From contig NZ_CCBB010000001.1 of assembly GCF_000613185.1 (NCBI RefSeq), positions 2,108,001 through 2,172,000 of the forward strand: DNA of 64,000 bases, given 5' to 3'. Every line of letters starts with the position of its first letter. Positions within the stretch are counted from its first letter, which is position 1. The translations under genes were made by a program, and so were the position numbers. Positions 17,273 through 27,470 of this stretch are shown here, piece after piece. Below the pieces are notes generated by a model, which did no database searches, was not told where the DNA came from, and was given only the letters and a program-made list of their open reading frames with translations. This DNA is from Mycolicibacterium cosmeticum. Lineage in GTDB: Bacteria > Actinomycetota > Actinomycetes > Mycobacteriales > Mycobacteriaceae.

Positions 17273-17929
17273 ATGACCACCCTGCTCGTCCTCGGCGGCA
17301 GCGGCCGCACCGGGATCCATGTACTCGAGTACGCCGCCGCGCGCGGTCATCGCGTTCGCGCCTTGGTGCGCAACCCCGACGTCGTCCGCGCTCCGGCCGG
17401 AGTGGAACTGATTGCGGGCACGCCGTCCAACATCGACGATATCCGCACGGCCGCGCACGGTACCGAGGCGGTGATCAGCACCCTGAACAATGCGCGCGCC
17501 TCGGACAATCCCTGGGCCAAGCCCGTCAGCCCGCCGATGTTCATGACCGACGCGACCCGAAATGTCCTGACCGTGATGGGCGAGCAGAACATCCGCCGGA
17601 TCGTCATCAACTCCACGATGGGTGCGGGTGACGACTGGGCTCGCATCAACCCGTTGTTCAAACTCATCGTCAACATCTCCAACATCAAGGCGGGCTTCGT
17701 CGACCACACCGGTGTCGACAAGCTCGTGCGCGCCTCCGATACCGACTGGACTCTCGTCAGGGCGGTCGCCCTCACCGACAAGCCGGCCGGCGGGCCCGTG
17801 CGGGCCGCGGAAGCAGGCACCGAAAAACCCGGCATGCGGATCAACCGCGCCGACCTCGCCGCTTTCCTCGTCGACACCGCCGAGGACGGCATGTGGATTC
17901 GTCATGCACCGATCGTCTGGAACTCGTGA
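17273..17929 (+). CDS. NmrA/NAD(P)-binding atypical SDR protein
   Basis: The 218-residue protein begins with a Rossmann fold (LLVLGGSGRTGIHVLEYA) typical of NmrA-like or NAD(P)H-binding atypical SDR proteins. There is no clear YxxxK catalytic motif, so it may be a redox sensor or a reductase of the flavin-reductase-like type. A strong Shine-Dalgarno GGAGG lies 10 bases before the ATG at 17273. Its stop overlaps the next ATG (TGATG). Confidence 0.82.
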   Translation: MTTLLVLGGSGRTGIHVLEYAAARGHRVRALVRNPDVVRAPAGVELIAGTPSNIDDIRTAAHGTEAVISTLNNARASDNPWAKPVSPPMFMTDATRNVLTVMGEQNIRRIVINSTMGAGDDWARINPLFKLIVNISNIKAGFVDHTGVDKLVRASDTDWTLVRAVALTDKPAGGPVRAAEAGTEKPGMRINRADLAAFLVDTAEDGMWIRHAPIVWNS

Positions 17930-19509
17930 TGCACACACGGTTGAAATCAGTGAAGTCGTCATCGGCTGTCGCCGTGGCAGCCGTGGTGTTGGTATCTGCA
18001 TGCTCGGCGACACCCGGTAAAGCGCCTGAATCCACAGGCTCTGCAGCGCCCAACGCAGCCGCAGTACCCAGCCTGAAAGATCTTGCGGCGGTGGCGCAGA
18101 CGCAGCTGGTGGCGCCGCCGCTCAACGTCACGGTGAACCAGCCGGATGGCGGTGCGGGTTTTGTGTTCATCAATGGTGGCGCGCCCTGCGCGGCGAATCT
18201 GTTCGGCAGCGGGAACCCCGGAATTCCGTCCGGCCCTGAAATCCTGGATAAACAAGGACGGCCGGTGTGGTTCTTGCAGATCCCCGGTGATCAGGATGCC
18301 ATGAACCTCCAGGTGCAGACCTACCAAGGGAAGCCGGTGCTGACGTGGTTCCAGGGCGACAAACTCTCCGGTGCCGACTACATCGCCGATACGGACTACA
18401 CCATCATCAAGAAGATCACTCCGGCGGGTGTCGCGTCGGATCCACACGAGTTTCGGCTCACCCCTGATGGAAAGGCGCTGATCACCTCGGTGAAGCAGGT
18501 CGATGCCGACCTGTCCGGTATCGGCGGGCCCACAACCGCGAAGATCGCCGACAGCTTTGTCGACGTCATTGATGTCGCTTCGGGTAAGACATTGCTGTCG
18601 TGGGATTCGGCGCAACACCTTCCCGTGACCGATAGCGTGCTCAATTATGCTCAGCTGCAGGGTGTTCCGGGCGAAGGTGTGCTCCCGCTGCATGTCAACT
18701 CGGCTGCCCCTGACCCAGATGGCAACATGTTGGTGTCGGTGCGCTCGGCCAACGAGCTGGTCGATGTGAATATGCAAACGGGCGCCATCAACTGGAAGCT
18801 GGGCGGGAAGAAATCCGATTTCACCCTCGGCCCGGGAGTGAACTTCGCCGGACAACACGACGCGACATTCGTGGACGACAACACGATCATGTTTTTCAAC
18901 AACAACGTCGACCTGGGCGGGAAACGCCACGGCCCCTCGAGCATCATGTGGATCCGGCTGGACCGGCAGGCCAAGACCGCGACCCTGCTGCGCAACTGGG
19001 TCCAACCCCAGCCGGTAGACACCTTCACCCAAGGCAGCGCACAAGCACTCCCCAACGGCAACACCTTCAGCGGCTGGGGCGACGCCAACCACATCACCGA
19101 GTTCGCCCCCGACGGACGCATCGTCTGGAACGCCACCCAGCCCATCACCTCGACACAACAAGTCGGCACCGGCCCCAAGGCCATGACCGTCGGGGATGGG
19201 ACATACCGTGCGTTCTTGCAGCAATGGAGCGGGCATCCCACCCAGAAGCCCGAGCTGACCGTGTCCAACGACAACGGCCGGCCCACCGTGCACGCGGTGT
19301 GGAACGGCGCCACCGACGTCACCCAATGGCGAGTCCTGTCCGGTACCTCACCTGACAAGCTCACGCCAGTGGCAACCACAGCCTGGAACGGCCTCAACAC
19401 CCCGGTGGTACTGCCCGCGGGAACCGCGACCACAGGCAACTACTTCACCATCGAGGCGCTGGACAAGACCGGCGCCATCATCGGCTCCAGTAATCCCACC
19501 AAGATCTGA
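17929..19509 (+). CDS. Arylsulfotransferase-like (ASST) beta-propeller lipoprotein
   Basis: The 526-residue product has a lipoprotein signal with lipobox VSAC (C25), followed by a Ser/Ala-rich linker. The rest is a beta-propeller with many histidine and tryptophan loop motifs (DPHEFRLTPDG, GQHDATFVDDNT, SGWGDANHITEF) typical of the arylsulfotransferase/ASST superfamily. Enzymes of this group transfer sulfate between phenols, but many actinobacterial members are untested. Translation is coupled to the upstream NmrA-like gene by TGATG overlap. Confidence 0.8.
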   Translation: MHTRLKSVKSSSAVAVAAVVLVSACSATPGKAPESTGSAAPNAAAVPSLKDLAAVAQTQLVAPPLNVTVNQPDGGAGFVFINGGAPCAANLFGSGNPGIPSGPEILDKQGRPVWFLQIPGDQDAMNLQVQTYQGKPVLTWFQGDKLSGADYIADTDYTIIKKITPAGVASDPHEFRLTPDGKALITSVKQVDADLSGIGGPTTAKIADSFVDVIDVASGKTLLSWDSAQHLPVTDSVLNYAQLQGVPGEGVLPLHVNSAAPDPDGNMLVSVRSANELVDVNMQTGAINWKLGGKKSDFTLGPGVNFAGQHDATFVDDNTIMFFNNNVDLGGKRHGPSSIMWIRLDRQAKTATLLRNWVQPQPVDTFTQGSAQALPNGNTFSGWGDANHITEFAPDGRIVWNATQPITSTQQVGTGPKAMTVGDGTYRAFLQQWSGHPTQKPELTVSNDNGRPTVHAVWNGATDVTQWRVLSGTSPDKLTPVATTAWNGLNTPVVLPAGTATTGNYFTIEALDKTGAIIGSSNPTKI

Positions 19510-19568
19510 CCCACGCGACCCTCCCGGAACCGGCAGCGGTTCCAGGCGTTCTGCGCACAGCCTACCGA

Positions 19569-19599
19569 TCCGACAACAACTTTGTAATCTGTTGTCGGA
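19569..19599. promoter_or_regulatory. Long inverted repeat upstream of the first amidase
   Basis: TCCGACAACA and TGTTGTCGGA are perfect 10-base arms around an 11-base centre. The site lies about 40 bases before the -10 hexamer of the amidase gene, where a repressor or activator would act. It differs from the operator next to the GntR gene at 28274. Confidence 0.6.
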
Positions 19600-19636
19600 C
19601 AGTCTATTTCGATCTGCAGACGGGCGGTCCACGCCC

Positions 19637-19642
19637 TACGAT
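19637..19642 (+). promoter_or_regulatory. -10 hexamer of first amidase (leaderless)
   Basis: TACGAT lies 6 bases before the ATG at 19649, fixing the start (MPDNELCW). Confidence 0.5.
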
Positions 19643-19648
19643 GCCAGC

Positions 19649-21067
19649 ATGCCCGACAACGAATTGTGCTGGACTCCCGCAACCGAACTCGCCGACGACG
19701 TCCGTACCCGCTCGATCACGGTCACCGAGATCGCGACCGCGTTCGCCGATCGCATCGAGTCGGTGAACCCCGGTCTGAACGCCTATATCCACTTCGACCG
19801 GGACCAGGTACTGGCCGACGCCGCCGCACTGCACGACGAGTTGACCAGCGGCGCGCCGCGCGGGCCCCTGCACGGCGTCCCGTTCTCGATCAAAGGCCTG
19901 ACCACCATGGCCGGACTGCCGTTCGACTCCTCGCTCAAACCACTGGCGGGACAGGTGGGCAGTCACGATGCCACCGTGGTGACGCGGTTGAAGGAGGCCG
20001 GCGGGCTGTTCCTGGGCAAGACCAACGCCCCGGAGTTCGGTTACTACGGCGGCACCGACAGTCACCTCTACGGCCCCACCCACAACCCGTGGAAGCACGG
20101 CCACACCGCGGGTGGATCCAGCGGCGGCGCGGCCGCGGCCGTCGCAGCGGGCCTGGGACCACTGGCCGAAGGTGCCGACGGTGCCGGATCGGTGCGCATC
20201 CCGGCGGCGATGTGCGGCGTGGTGGGCTTCAAACCGTCGCTGGGCCGCATCCCGCACACGCTCCTGGACGGCAGGCACTACACCCACATCTTCCACGGTC
20301 CGATCACCCGCACCGTCGCCGATGCGGCGCTGATGTTCTCGGTGATGGCGGGGCCGTCGGACTACGACCCGAACAGCGTGCCCGCCGACGGCATCGACTA
20401 CGCGGCAGCCACCGCCGGTGACGTCACGGGGTGGCGGGTCGCCTGGTCGCCCGATCTCGGCCTGGGCCATGTCGATCCAGAGGTGGTGGCGGTATGCGCA
20501 GAAGCGGTGCGGGCCTTCGAATCTCTGGGCGCCACCGTCGAAGAGGCCACCCCGGCATGGGGCAACCCGGAAGAAGCCATGTGGAAGGGGCTGTGGGTTC
20601 CGGGGTACTCGTGTGAGTACGACGTCCTGGACTGGAAATCCCAGCACGGCCAGGTCGACGACAACCTGATCGAGATTTTCGAGCAGGCCGAGACCCTGAC
20701 CGCAGTGGACATCGGCCGGGCTGAGGCGTTCCGCGGCCAGATGTGGGACACCTTCAGCGAATTCATGCGGACCTATGACATTCTGGTCAGCCCGACGCTG
20801 GCGACCCCCACGTTTCCGTTGGAGCGCTTCGCCCCGCACTGGCTCGAAGGGCAGTCGCTGCAACGCCAGCTCCTCGGTTGGCTGCTCACCTACCCGTACA
20901 ACATGACCACCACACCCGCCATCACCGTGCCCGCGGGATTCACCGCCGACGGCCGGCCCGTCGGGCTGCAGATCGCCGGGGCGCACCGCGCCGATGCCGC
21001 CGTCCTGCGCGCCGCGGCCAACTACGAGGCGGCCCGGCCCTGGGCCGACACCAGGCCGGCCGTCTAG
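19649..21067 (+). CDS. Amidase (amidase-signature family)
   Basis: The 472-residue amidase-signature hydrolase has a complete Ser-cisSer-Lys triad: Lys in FSIKG, cis-Ser in the motif TAGGSSGGAAAA, and nucleophilic Ser in GADGAGSVRIPA. It should hydrolyse a carboxamide to acid and ammonia/amine. It faces the seven-gene minus-strand catabolic operon; its TAG stop overlaps the opposing TAG within a shared CTAG (21064-21067). An operator-like inverted repeat precedes it, so it is probably separately regulated but part of the same island. Confidence 0.9.
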   Translation: MPDNELCWTPATELADDVRTRSITVTEIATAFADRIESVNPGLNAYIHFDRDQVLADAAALHDELTSGAPRGPLHGVPFSIKGLTTMAGLPFDSSLKPLAGQVGSHDATVVTRLKEAGGLFLGKTNAPEFGYYGGTDSHLYGPTHNPWKHGHTAGGSSGGAAAAVAAGLGPLAEGADGAGSVRIPAAMCGVVGFKPSLGRIPHTLLDGRHYTHIFHGPITRTVADAALMFSVMAGPSDYDPNSVPADGIDYAAATAGDVTGWRVAWSPDLGLGHVDPEVVAVCAEAVRAFESLGATVEEATPAWGNPEEAMWKGLWVPGYSCEYDVLDWKSQHGQVDDNLIEIFEQAETLTAVDIGRAEAFRGQMWDTFSEFMRTYDILVSPTLATPTFPLERFAPHWLEGQSLQRQLLGWLLTYPYNMTTTPAITVPAGFTADGRPVGLQIAGAHRADAAVLRAAANYEAARPWADTRPAV

Positions 21068-22038
21068 AGTGACGCGAGCCAGAACGGCCAACGCGGGTCC
21101 GCCATTTTCAACCGGGCGCGCATCAGCTTCCAGCAGCCGTACTTGTGATAGTCGAAATCCCATGCCGTACTGAGCTGTTGGTTGACGCATGCCCATAGGC
21201 CCCATTTGGTGTCGGCCAGCGCCCCGCAGACCTGTACCCGGGCGAGCAGGCCGAAATCACTACGACCGTAGAAGTCCTCGACGAGTTCGATGATCTGTTC
21301 CTCGGTATAGAACATCTCGGTGGTCAGCAACGCCAGCTCGTAGGCGCGCTCGTTGTTCGAGGCGAACTCGTAGTCGACCAACTTCATCGGCCCGCCGTCG
21401 GCGACGAGGAAATTACCGGGCATCGGATCGTTGTGGCAGGCAGCCAGATCCAGCCCCGAGGCAAGCAGCGCCGACTTGGCCACCTGGTACTCGCCGAGGA
21501 TCAACTCGGCATCGGCGGGCAGCCGCACCCCGAGCTCGCCGACCTGAGCCAGGTGCTCGTCGATCATGTCGAACATCGTCTTGGTGACGCTGAGCAGCCC
21601 GCCGTCGTGCAGCACCCGGTAGATGTCGATGATCTGATGGGCGACGGCGATATCCTTGAAATCACCGTTGGTGCAGGCCCGGTAGCCCTCCAGGAACTCG
21701 ATCACCTCGACACCGGTGTCGGCATCGAAGTACACCAACTGCGCGCCGATCCCCTTTTCGCCGGCCCGTCGTGCGGCTTCGTTGGCCAGCACCCGGTCGA
21801 TGAAGGTATCGCTGCCCTCGCCGGGGATCTTGAGGAAGTAGCGGGTGTCGGTGCCGGCGACGGTGATGCGCCAGTTGCTGTTCTGCAGGCCACCGAACAC
21901 CGGAGCGTATTCGATGTGCTTGCCGCGCCAGATCTCGATCGCCGCCAACGCGGCTTCCACGCGTCGTTCGACATCGTTGCGTGCGCTGCCGAGCACCCGG
22001 TTACCGGTGGTGTCGCGTGTGGTCGGTGCGGCGGTCAC
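21064..22038 (-). CDS. Choline/aminoglycoside-kinase-like phosphotransferase
   Basis: This 324-residue APH/choline-kinase-fold protein shows the catalytic loop CHNDPMPGNFLV and the metal-binding LVDYEFA. In this superfamily the HxDxxxxN and DxE motifs carry out ATP-dependent phosphorylation of an alcohol. I chose the GTG at 22038 because it overlaps the upstream stop (GTGA). It is the last gene of the operon. A second, quite different kinase of the same fold lies directly upstream, so the two may form a pair or act on two steps. Confidence 0.85.
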   Translation of the reverse strand: MTAAPTTRDTTGNRVLGSARNDVERRVEAALAAIEIWRGKHIEYAPVFGGLQNSNWRITVAGTDTRYFLKIPGEGSDTFIDRVLANEAARRAGEKGIGAQLVYFDADTGVEVIEFLEGYRACTNGDFKDIAVAHQIIDIYRVLHDGGLLSVTKTMFDMIDEHLAQVGELGVRLPADAELILGEYQVAKSALLASGLDLAACHNDPMPGNFLVADGGPMKLVDYEFASNNERAYELALLTTEMFYTEEQIIELVEDFYGRSDFGLLARVQVCGALADTKWGLWACVNQQLSTAWDFDYHKYGCWKLMRARLKMADPRWPFWLASL

Positions 22039-22979
22039 AGGTTGTTCACCCGATCGAAGAACGCTTTCTCGCCGAGACCGGCCCGCGCCCGCAGGAACTG
22101 CCAGTCGGAGAGTTTCGAGTATTCGAGGGTGCCCGGACGCGCGTGGTCCGCGTAGGCGCCGATCAGTCCCCAACGGACACAGTCGGCGACACCGTAGACC
22201 CGCGCGCGGTCGAACAGCGCTTGATCGAAACTCCCCCAGGCCGCCGCGAACACCTCACGCGCCGTCGAGTCGAACGGGCGGACCTCAGCCAGCAGAACGC
22301 CGATATCCTGCAGTGGATCCATCAACGCCGCGACATCCCAATCCACCAGCAACATCCGGCCGTCGTCGGCAAGCAGCACATTCGACACGTTGCCGTCACC
22401 GTGGCACGGCACCAGGTCGAAACCCGTTGCCGCTATCCGCTTCTCGGCCATGACCAGCATGCGCAGCATCCAGTCGAAGTCGGCAGGCAGGGTCACCCCG
22501 TTGGTCGTGGCCAGTGCGGTCAAGGTGCGGATGTCGTCGAAGACGGTGGCCGTGCGGGTAATCGCGCCGAAATCGTGTACCTGCGCCCGTAGCGCGATCA
22601 GCTGTTCCAGCCGGGCGTCGTCGTCGAAGATATCCAGAGTCGCCGTGGATGAGGTGTCGACCAGGTTCTCCAGGACCAGGATTCCGGCGGTGGGATCGGC
22701 CGCGTACACCGCGGGACCCACCCCGCGCAGACCGGCCTCCGCCGCGGCGGCGAATGCGTGCGGAATGTCGATATAGGCGCCCGCGTGGCCGATCATCGAC
22801 TTGACGAAAGCAGCTGACGTCGTGCCGGACTCGTCGTCACCGCGCACATCGAAACACTCGGAGTCCGCACCCCACCAACTCGGGCTGGCCATCGTGGGGG
22901 CGGGATCGGCCGTGATGGCGCCGGTGAACAGGCCCATGGCCCGCAACGGCTGCGCTATCGGCGGCGCGGTGGCACTCAT
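22035..22979 (-). CDS. APH-family phosphotransferase
   Basis: The 314-residue protein has the APH/choline-kinase core motifs PCHGDGNVSNVLL and LLVDWDVA. It starts one base after the second amidase stop and overlaps the next gene by GTGA. It is not close in sequence to its downstream neighbour, so the pair is not a recent duplication. The substrate is probably an alcohol-bearing intermediate of the pathway rather than an antibiotic, given the amidase, hydrolase and symporter context. Confidence 0.84.
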   Translation of the reverse strand: MSATAPPIAQPLRAMGLFTGAITADPAPTMASPSWWGADSECFDVRGDDESGTTSAAFVKSMIGHAGAYIDIPHAFAAAAEAGLRGVGPAVYAADPTAGILVLENLVDTSSTATLDIFDDDARLEQLIALRAQVHDFGAITRTATVFDDIRTLTALATTNGVTLPADFDWMLRMLVMAEKRIAATGFDLVPCHGDGNVSNVLLADDGRMLLVDWDVAALMDPLQDIGVLLAEVRPFDSTAREVFAAAWGSFDQALFDRARVYGVADCVRWGLIGAYADHARPGTLEYSKLSDWQFLRARAGLGEKAFFDRVNNL

Positions 22980-22980
22980 G

Positions 22981-24393
22981 TCAGTTACCTCCTCCGGTGG
23001 AAACGGCCGCCGCGGGCGCAGGCCAGACGATGGTGACGGGACGTTGCTGCTCAAGCCATTTCGTCAAGCGCAACACCTCGCGGTCGGCAAAGCGCGGCCC
23101 GATCACCTGGACACCGACCGGCATGCCGGCGCTCATACCGAAACACAGCGCGCTGGCCGGTTGTGCTGTCTGGTTGAACCACGCGGTGAAACCGCAGTGC
23201 GCCAGCGGATATGCCGGGTCCAGACCGCTGTCCTCGGCGGCGAATCCCACCACCGGCAGGACCGGGGCGATGACGTAGTCGAACGACGCGCAGGCGACCC
23301 GCATCCGCTCGGCCGAGCGGACGACCGCCTCACCATCACGGGCGAAGTCGGTTGCGCGGTAGCCTGCGCCGGGAGCACACCAGTGCCGGATCGCCTGATG
23401 CACCAGGGGCCGCAGATCGGCCCGGATCGACTCGAGCTCGGTGGCCGCGCGCACCTGGAACAGCCGGTCCAGAGCCGGGTAGGGGTCATCGGAGAACACC
23501 GGCGGCATCACCGACACCTCGGCGCCGGCGTCGCGCAACGCGGCCGCCGCATCCTCGACCACCGCCAGCACCTGATCGTCGGCACCGAAGCCGGCACCCA
23601 GCTCGGTGAGCACACCGATGCGAAGGCCCCTGGGCGACAGGGCTTCCCGGGTGTCCGGTGCCGGCTCGGGTGCCAGGCTCCACAGGTCACGGGCGTCCGG
23701 CCGGCTCAGCACCTCGAACATGTCCATCACCTCGTCGACAGTGCGGCCCATCGGCCCGGCGGAACGCATGGTCGACGGCGCGGTGTGTGGTATCCGGCCC
23801 TGGGTGGGTTTGAGGGCCACCAGACCGCAGTGCCCGGCGGGCAGCCGGACCGACCCCGCGATGTCACTGCCGACGGCGCCGAACCCGATACCGGCCGCAA
23901 GCGCGGCGCCGGCACCGGAACTGGACCCGCCGGTGCTGCGCGATAAATCCCACGGGTTGCGGGTGATGCCGTACAACGAGCTGACACCGGCTGCCATCAT
24001 GCCGAAGTCGGGCATGGTGGTCTTACCGAGGATGACGGCACCGGCCTCCTTGAGCCGGGCGGCCGGCGGGGCGTCGACGCTTGCGTCGGGCAGGTCCGCA
24101 TTGGCGGCGCAGCCGTGCCGCCACGGCATCCCGATCGCATTCACGCTGTCCTTGATGGTGACGGGCACGCCGTCCAACGCGCTCAGCGGCGTGCCGTCGG
24201 CCCAGCGTCGCGCCGATGCCTGCGCCGCGGCGTGCGCCCCCGCGGCGTCCAGGTGGGCCATGGCGTTGACGGCCGGGTTGCGGGCTTCGATACGCGCCAG
24301 CGTCAACTCCAGGACCTCTACCGGACTCGTTGCGCCGCTGCGGTATTCGCTGCGCAGGGCATCGGCGTGGCCGTCCAGGATCGAATCGCTCAT
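22981..24393 (-). CDS. Amidase (amidase-signature family), second copy
   Basis: The 470-residue amidase has the triad Lys (VTIKDS), cis-Ser ([12 protein letters not shown]) and nucleophile Ser ([12 protein letters not shown]). It is distinct from the amidase at 19649, so the cluster has two amide hydrolases of one superfamily. The start ATG overlaps the M20 hydrolase stop (ATGA). Expected reaction: hydrolysis of an amide or carbamoyl group in the cytoplasm. Confidence 0.9.
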   Translation of the reverse strand: MSDSILDGHADALRSEYRSGATSPVEVLELTLARIEARNPAVNAMAHLDAAGAHAAAQASARRWADGTPLSALDGVPVTIKDSVNAIGMPWRHGCAANADLPDASVDAPPAARLKEAGAVILGKTTMPDFGMMAAGVSSLYGITRNPWDLSRSTGGSSSGAGAALAAGIGFGAVGSDIAGSVRLPAGHCGLVALKPTQGRIPHTAPSTMRSAGPMGRTVDEVMDMFEVLSRPDARDLWSLAPEPAPDTREALSPRGLRIGVLTELGAGFGADDQVLAVVEDAAAALRDAGAEVSVMPPVFSDDPYPALDRLFQVRAATELESIRADLRPLVHQAIRHWCAPGAGYRATDFARDGEAVVRSAERMRVACASFDYVIAPVLPVVGFAAEDSGLDPAYPLAHCGFTAWFNQTAQPASALCFGMSAGMPVGVQVIGPRFADREVLRLTKWLEQQRPVTIVWPAPAAAVSTGGGN

Positions 24394-25637
24394 GGGAGTG
24401 TGGCCGCCTCCAGAGCCCCGGTCACCAGCTGCCGCGCGGTGGCCGTCAGCATGCGCAGCCCGGCCAGCAGGTGAGCATCGGTGCTGTACTCATTCTCGTT
24501 GTGGGACACACCGTCGACGCTGGGCACGAACAGCATGACCGTCGGCACCAGCGACTTGAGGTTCACCGAATCGTGCCCGGCCATCGTCGGTAGCGTCCGC
24601 CACCGCAGTCCGAGCTCATCGGCGACGCCACCGGCCAGGGCGATCCCGGCGTCCTGATAGCGGGTGGAGGGTCGCAGGGCCGCCGATTCGATGTCGATGC
24701 GAACCTCGCCGGCCCCGGTGATCGCCGAAATGCGTTGCAGGAAAGATCGGTGCGCAGCTTCGACGGTTTCACCGTCGAGGGCGCGCAGATCCGCCGCCAG
24801 CCGGACCCGCGCCGGCACCACCACGGGAGAGTTGGGCTCGACGGTGAAGCTGCCGACCGAGCCGAGCACCGTGTCGGGGCCGAACTCGTCGGCGACGGCC
24901 CGGACCGCCAGCACCACCTGACTGGCACCCACCAGCGCGTCACGCCGGTAGCGCATATGCGTCGCGCCGGTGTGGGCCTGCTCGCCGTGCACGGTGATGG
25001 CGTACTTGTAGGCCGCCCAGTTCTCGGTGACCACCCCGATATCGAGGTCTTGGTCGATCAGCGTGCGGCCCTGCTCGATGTGGATCTCGGCGAAGGCGCC
25101 GGCCTGCGGCGGGCTATCACCGCCGTGGAACCCGATGGATTGCAATGCTTCCCGGACCGTGATGCCGTCTTTTCCGACGGTGTCGAGGACGGCGTCGGCG
25201 GTCAGCTTGCGGGTGTACACCGCGCTGCCCATCAGGCTCGGCGAGAAGCGCGAGCCCTCCTCGTTGAACCAGTTCACCGCCGCGATGTTGAAGCGGGCCC
25301 CCTCGGGTCGGCTCGCGGCCGCTGCCGCGGCGTAGGCCCCGGCCAGTACCCCGTAGGCGCCGTCGAAACGACCGGATGTCGGTTGACTGTCGAGATGCGA
25401 GCCGAGCAGGACGTACGGTGCGCCCGCGACGATCTCGGCGCAGCCGTACATGTTGCCGACGGCGTCGACACGGCAATCCAGCCCGTGGTGAAAGAACCAG
25501 TCGCGCAACCACTCCCGGGCCCGCCCGTCGGCGGAGGTGGCCGCTTCGCGGTCCACGCCGCCTGCCGCGGTCGCGCCGATCGCCGACAGGGCGGCGAAAT
25601 CGGCGAGAAACGCGGAGTCGGTCAGGCCTGAGGTCAT
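24390..25637 (-). CDS. M20-family Zn-dependent hydrolase (carbamoylase/allantoate-amidohydrolase type)
   Basis: This 415-residue hydrolase of the hydantoinase/carbamoylase branch of M20 shows the metal-ligand motifs [35 protein letters not shown] and TMAGHDSVN. Enzymes of this group split N-carbamoyl amino acids or ureides to release ammonia and CO2. Overlaps at both ends (ATGA with the symporter and with the amidase) place it firmly in the operon. Confidence 0.9.
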   Translation of the reverse strand: MTSGLTDSAFLADFAALSAIGATAAGGVDREAATSADGRAREWLRDWFFHHGLDCRVDAVGNMYGCAEIVAGAPYVLLGSHLDSQPTSGRFDGAYGVLAGAYAAAAAASRPEGARFNIAAVNWFNEEGSRFSPSLMGSAVYTRKLTADAVLDTVGKDGITVREALQSIGFHGGDSPPQAGAFAEIHIEQGRTLIDQDLDIGVVTENWAAYKYAITVHGEQAHTGATHMRYRRDALVGASQVVLAVRAVADEFGPDTVLGSVGSFTVEPNSPVVVPARVRLAADLRALDGETVEAAHRSFLQRISAITGAGEVRIDIESAALRPSTRYQDAGIALAGGVADELGLRWRTLPTMAGHDSVNLKSLVPTVMLFVPSVDGVSHNENEYSTDAHLLAGLRMLTATARQLVTGALEAATLP

Positions 25638-27190
25638 CGGGTCTCTTCGGCCAGCTCGTGCACCTGGTCCTCCAGCGATACCGGCGCAGTGGGCGCCGCG
25701 ATCCGCATCTTGGTCTTGGCGGCTTCGAACATCTCGTTGACGCGGGCCTTATCGGCATCGTCGGTGCCGATCAGCGCGGCGGCGGCGAGGAAGACGGCCA
25801 GGTTGACCACCAAGCCGACGATACCGCCGGTCAAGCTGCCCAGCCAGCGCACGTCGTCGGGGTAGATCCAGGTCATGACCATCGCGACCAGGAAGCCCGA
25901 GAGCATGCCGGCCACCGCGCCCTGCTTGTTGCCGCCCCGCCAGAAGATGCCCAGGAACAGCGGCACCGCCAGCTGGATCACGCCTTGATAGGAGATCTGG
26001 GCCAGCAGCTGCAGGCGGGTCATGTTGAACGTGGCGTAGGCGACGACACCCGCGGCGATCATGAAGACCAGCATCGAGGTCTTGGCGACCTGGGTCAGCC
26101 GCTTGTCCGACAGCGGCCGCTTGGTCGTGTTGACGAGATCGTTGGCGATCTGCAGACCGCACACCTGCACGCTGCCGTCGATGTGGCCCATGGAGGCCGC
26201 GAAGACGATGGTGATACCGAGGCCGAGCAGCCAGGTGCCGCCGTAGTCGCTCATGATGGTGAACCAGCCCGCCTGTGGGCTCTCGGCGACGTCGGGCATC
26301 ACCGTCGCCGCGATGCCGACCAGCATCAGCAGGGTGTAGAAGACGCCGGAGATCAGCACCGTGCACAGCGTGCCGGACTTGACCGAGCGCACGCTGGAGG
26401 CGGTGTAGATACGCTGGAAACTCGTCGGCCAGCACAGCGATCCGATGACGCCGGTGAAGATCAGGGCGAAGATGTAGAGCGGCCCGTACTTGTCGCCGTC
26501 CCCGGGCAGCACCAGGTACTGGTGTGCGACGTCGTTGAGGTTGGCGATGCTGATCGGACCACCGGCGATGCCGGAGAGCAGAACGACGCACACCACGGCC
26601 GAGAACACGTAGGCCACGGTGCCCTGGAAGGCGTCGGTCATGATCAGACCGCGCATACCCATCCGGACGGTCCAGTACTGCCGGAGCAGGATCACGGCCA
26701 GCCCGACGATCAGGCAGGTGGTGACCGACCAGGCGCCGTCGCTGGCGAGCTCGAAAACCGTTCCGAGGGCCTGCATCCCCAGCACCACCCAGGGGAACAG
26801 GGACACGATGCCGATGACGCTGGCGATGATGCGCACCGCCGGTGAGTCGAAGCGCTTGCCGAGCAGGTCGGGTTGGGACCGCAGGTCGTACTTCTTGCCC
26901 CAGCGCCATGCCCGGGTGGCCATGAAGTACATCATCGCCACACCCAGACTGGAGTACGCCAGGCCGTAGAGGCCGAATACCCCAGCGCCAGTGGCCAATC
27001 CGAAGAAGGCGATGAAGGTCGACCCGGGCCACCACGAGTTCACGTAGCTCATGGCGACATACCACGGTCCGTAGCTGCGACCGCCGACGGCGTACTCGTC
27101 GAAGGTCGGTGATGTCTTCTGTTGGGTCACATAGAGAATGGCGATCACGATGGCGTAGAACACAGCCAGCATGGCGAGCATGATCCACAT
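25634..27190 (-). CDS. Sodium:solute symporter (SSS family)
   Basis: The 518-residue membrane protein of the SSS family has about 13 hydrophobic segments and an N-terminal TM1 with [10 protein letters not shown], typical of SSS permeases. It should import the pathway substrate with Na+. The substrate cannot be told from sequence. It begins one base after the small membrane protein gene and overlaps the hydrolase start. Confidence 0.9.
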   Translation of the reverse strand: MWIMLAMLAVFYAIVIAILYVTQQKTSPTFDEYAVGGRSYGPWYVAMSYVNSWWPGSTFIAFFGLATGAGVFGLYGLAYSSLGVAMMYFMATRAWRWGKKYDLRSQPDLLGKRFDSPAVRIIASVIGIVSLFPWVVLGMQALGTVFELASDGAWSVTTCLIVGLAVILLRQYWTVRMGMRGLIMTDAFQGTVAYVFSAVVCVVLLSGIAGGPISIANLNDVAHQYLVLPGDGDKYGPLYIFALIFTGVIGSLCWPTSFQRIYTASSVRSVKSGTLCTVLISGVFYTLLMLVGIAATVMPDVAESPQAGWFTIMSDYGGTWLLGLGITIVFAASMGHIDGSVQVCGLQIANDLVNTTKRPLSDKRLTQVAKTSMLVFMIAAGVVAYATFNMTRLQLLAQISYQGVIQLAVPLFLGIFWRGGNKQGAVAGMLSGFLVAMVMTWIYPDDVRWLGSLTGGIVGLVVNLAVFLAAAALIGTDDADKARVNEMFEAAKTKMRIAAPTAPVSLEDQVHELAEETR

Positions 27191-27191
27191 G

Positions 27192-27470
27192 TCAGCCTCC
27201 GAGGGTTTCTGCGAGTGGTTCCAACGAGTCGTCGTCGAGCTCGCCGCGAATGTCTTCGACGATGTAGAACGCCGCCAGGGTCAGCCCGAGCACGAGGGCG
27301 TCGATGATCCAGTACATGACCGCGAACGGAATGCCGAGCACCAAGGCGCTGCTGCCGCTGCCCCACAGGTAGAGCGGCGGAAAGATGGCGAACAGCAGCG
27401 CGACGGCATAGAGGGTGCCGAAGAAGATGACGATCGACCGGCGGCTGAGCCCTCGAATGAAATCTTTCAC
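27192..27470 (-). CDS. Small two-helix membrane protein associated with the symporter
   Basis: The 92-residue product has two predicted transmembrane helices (about 12-37 and 47-70) with PPLYLW between them and an acidic tail. Small proteins of this type (DUF3311/DUF485-like) are often encoded next to SSS symporters and are thought to be accessory subunits; the family call here is tentative. The GTG start at 27470 overlaps the phosphatase stop as GTGA. Confidence 0.72.
   Translation of the reverse strand: MKDFIRGLSRRSIVIFFGTLYAVALLFAIFPPLYLWGSGSSALVLGIPFAVMYWIIDALVLGLTLAAFYIVEDIRGELDDDSLEPLAETLGG

Noticed and set aside
25376..26845. 489-codon plus-strand frame opposite the symporter
   Set aside because: The product is His/Asp/Gly-rich shadow sequence; the symporter is well supported.
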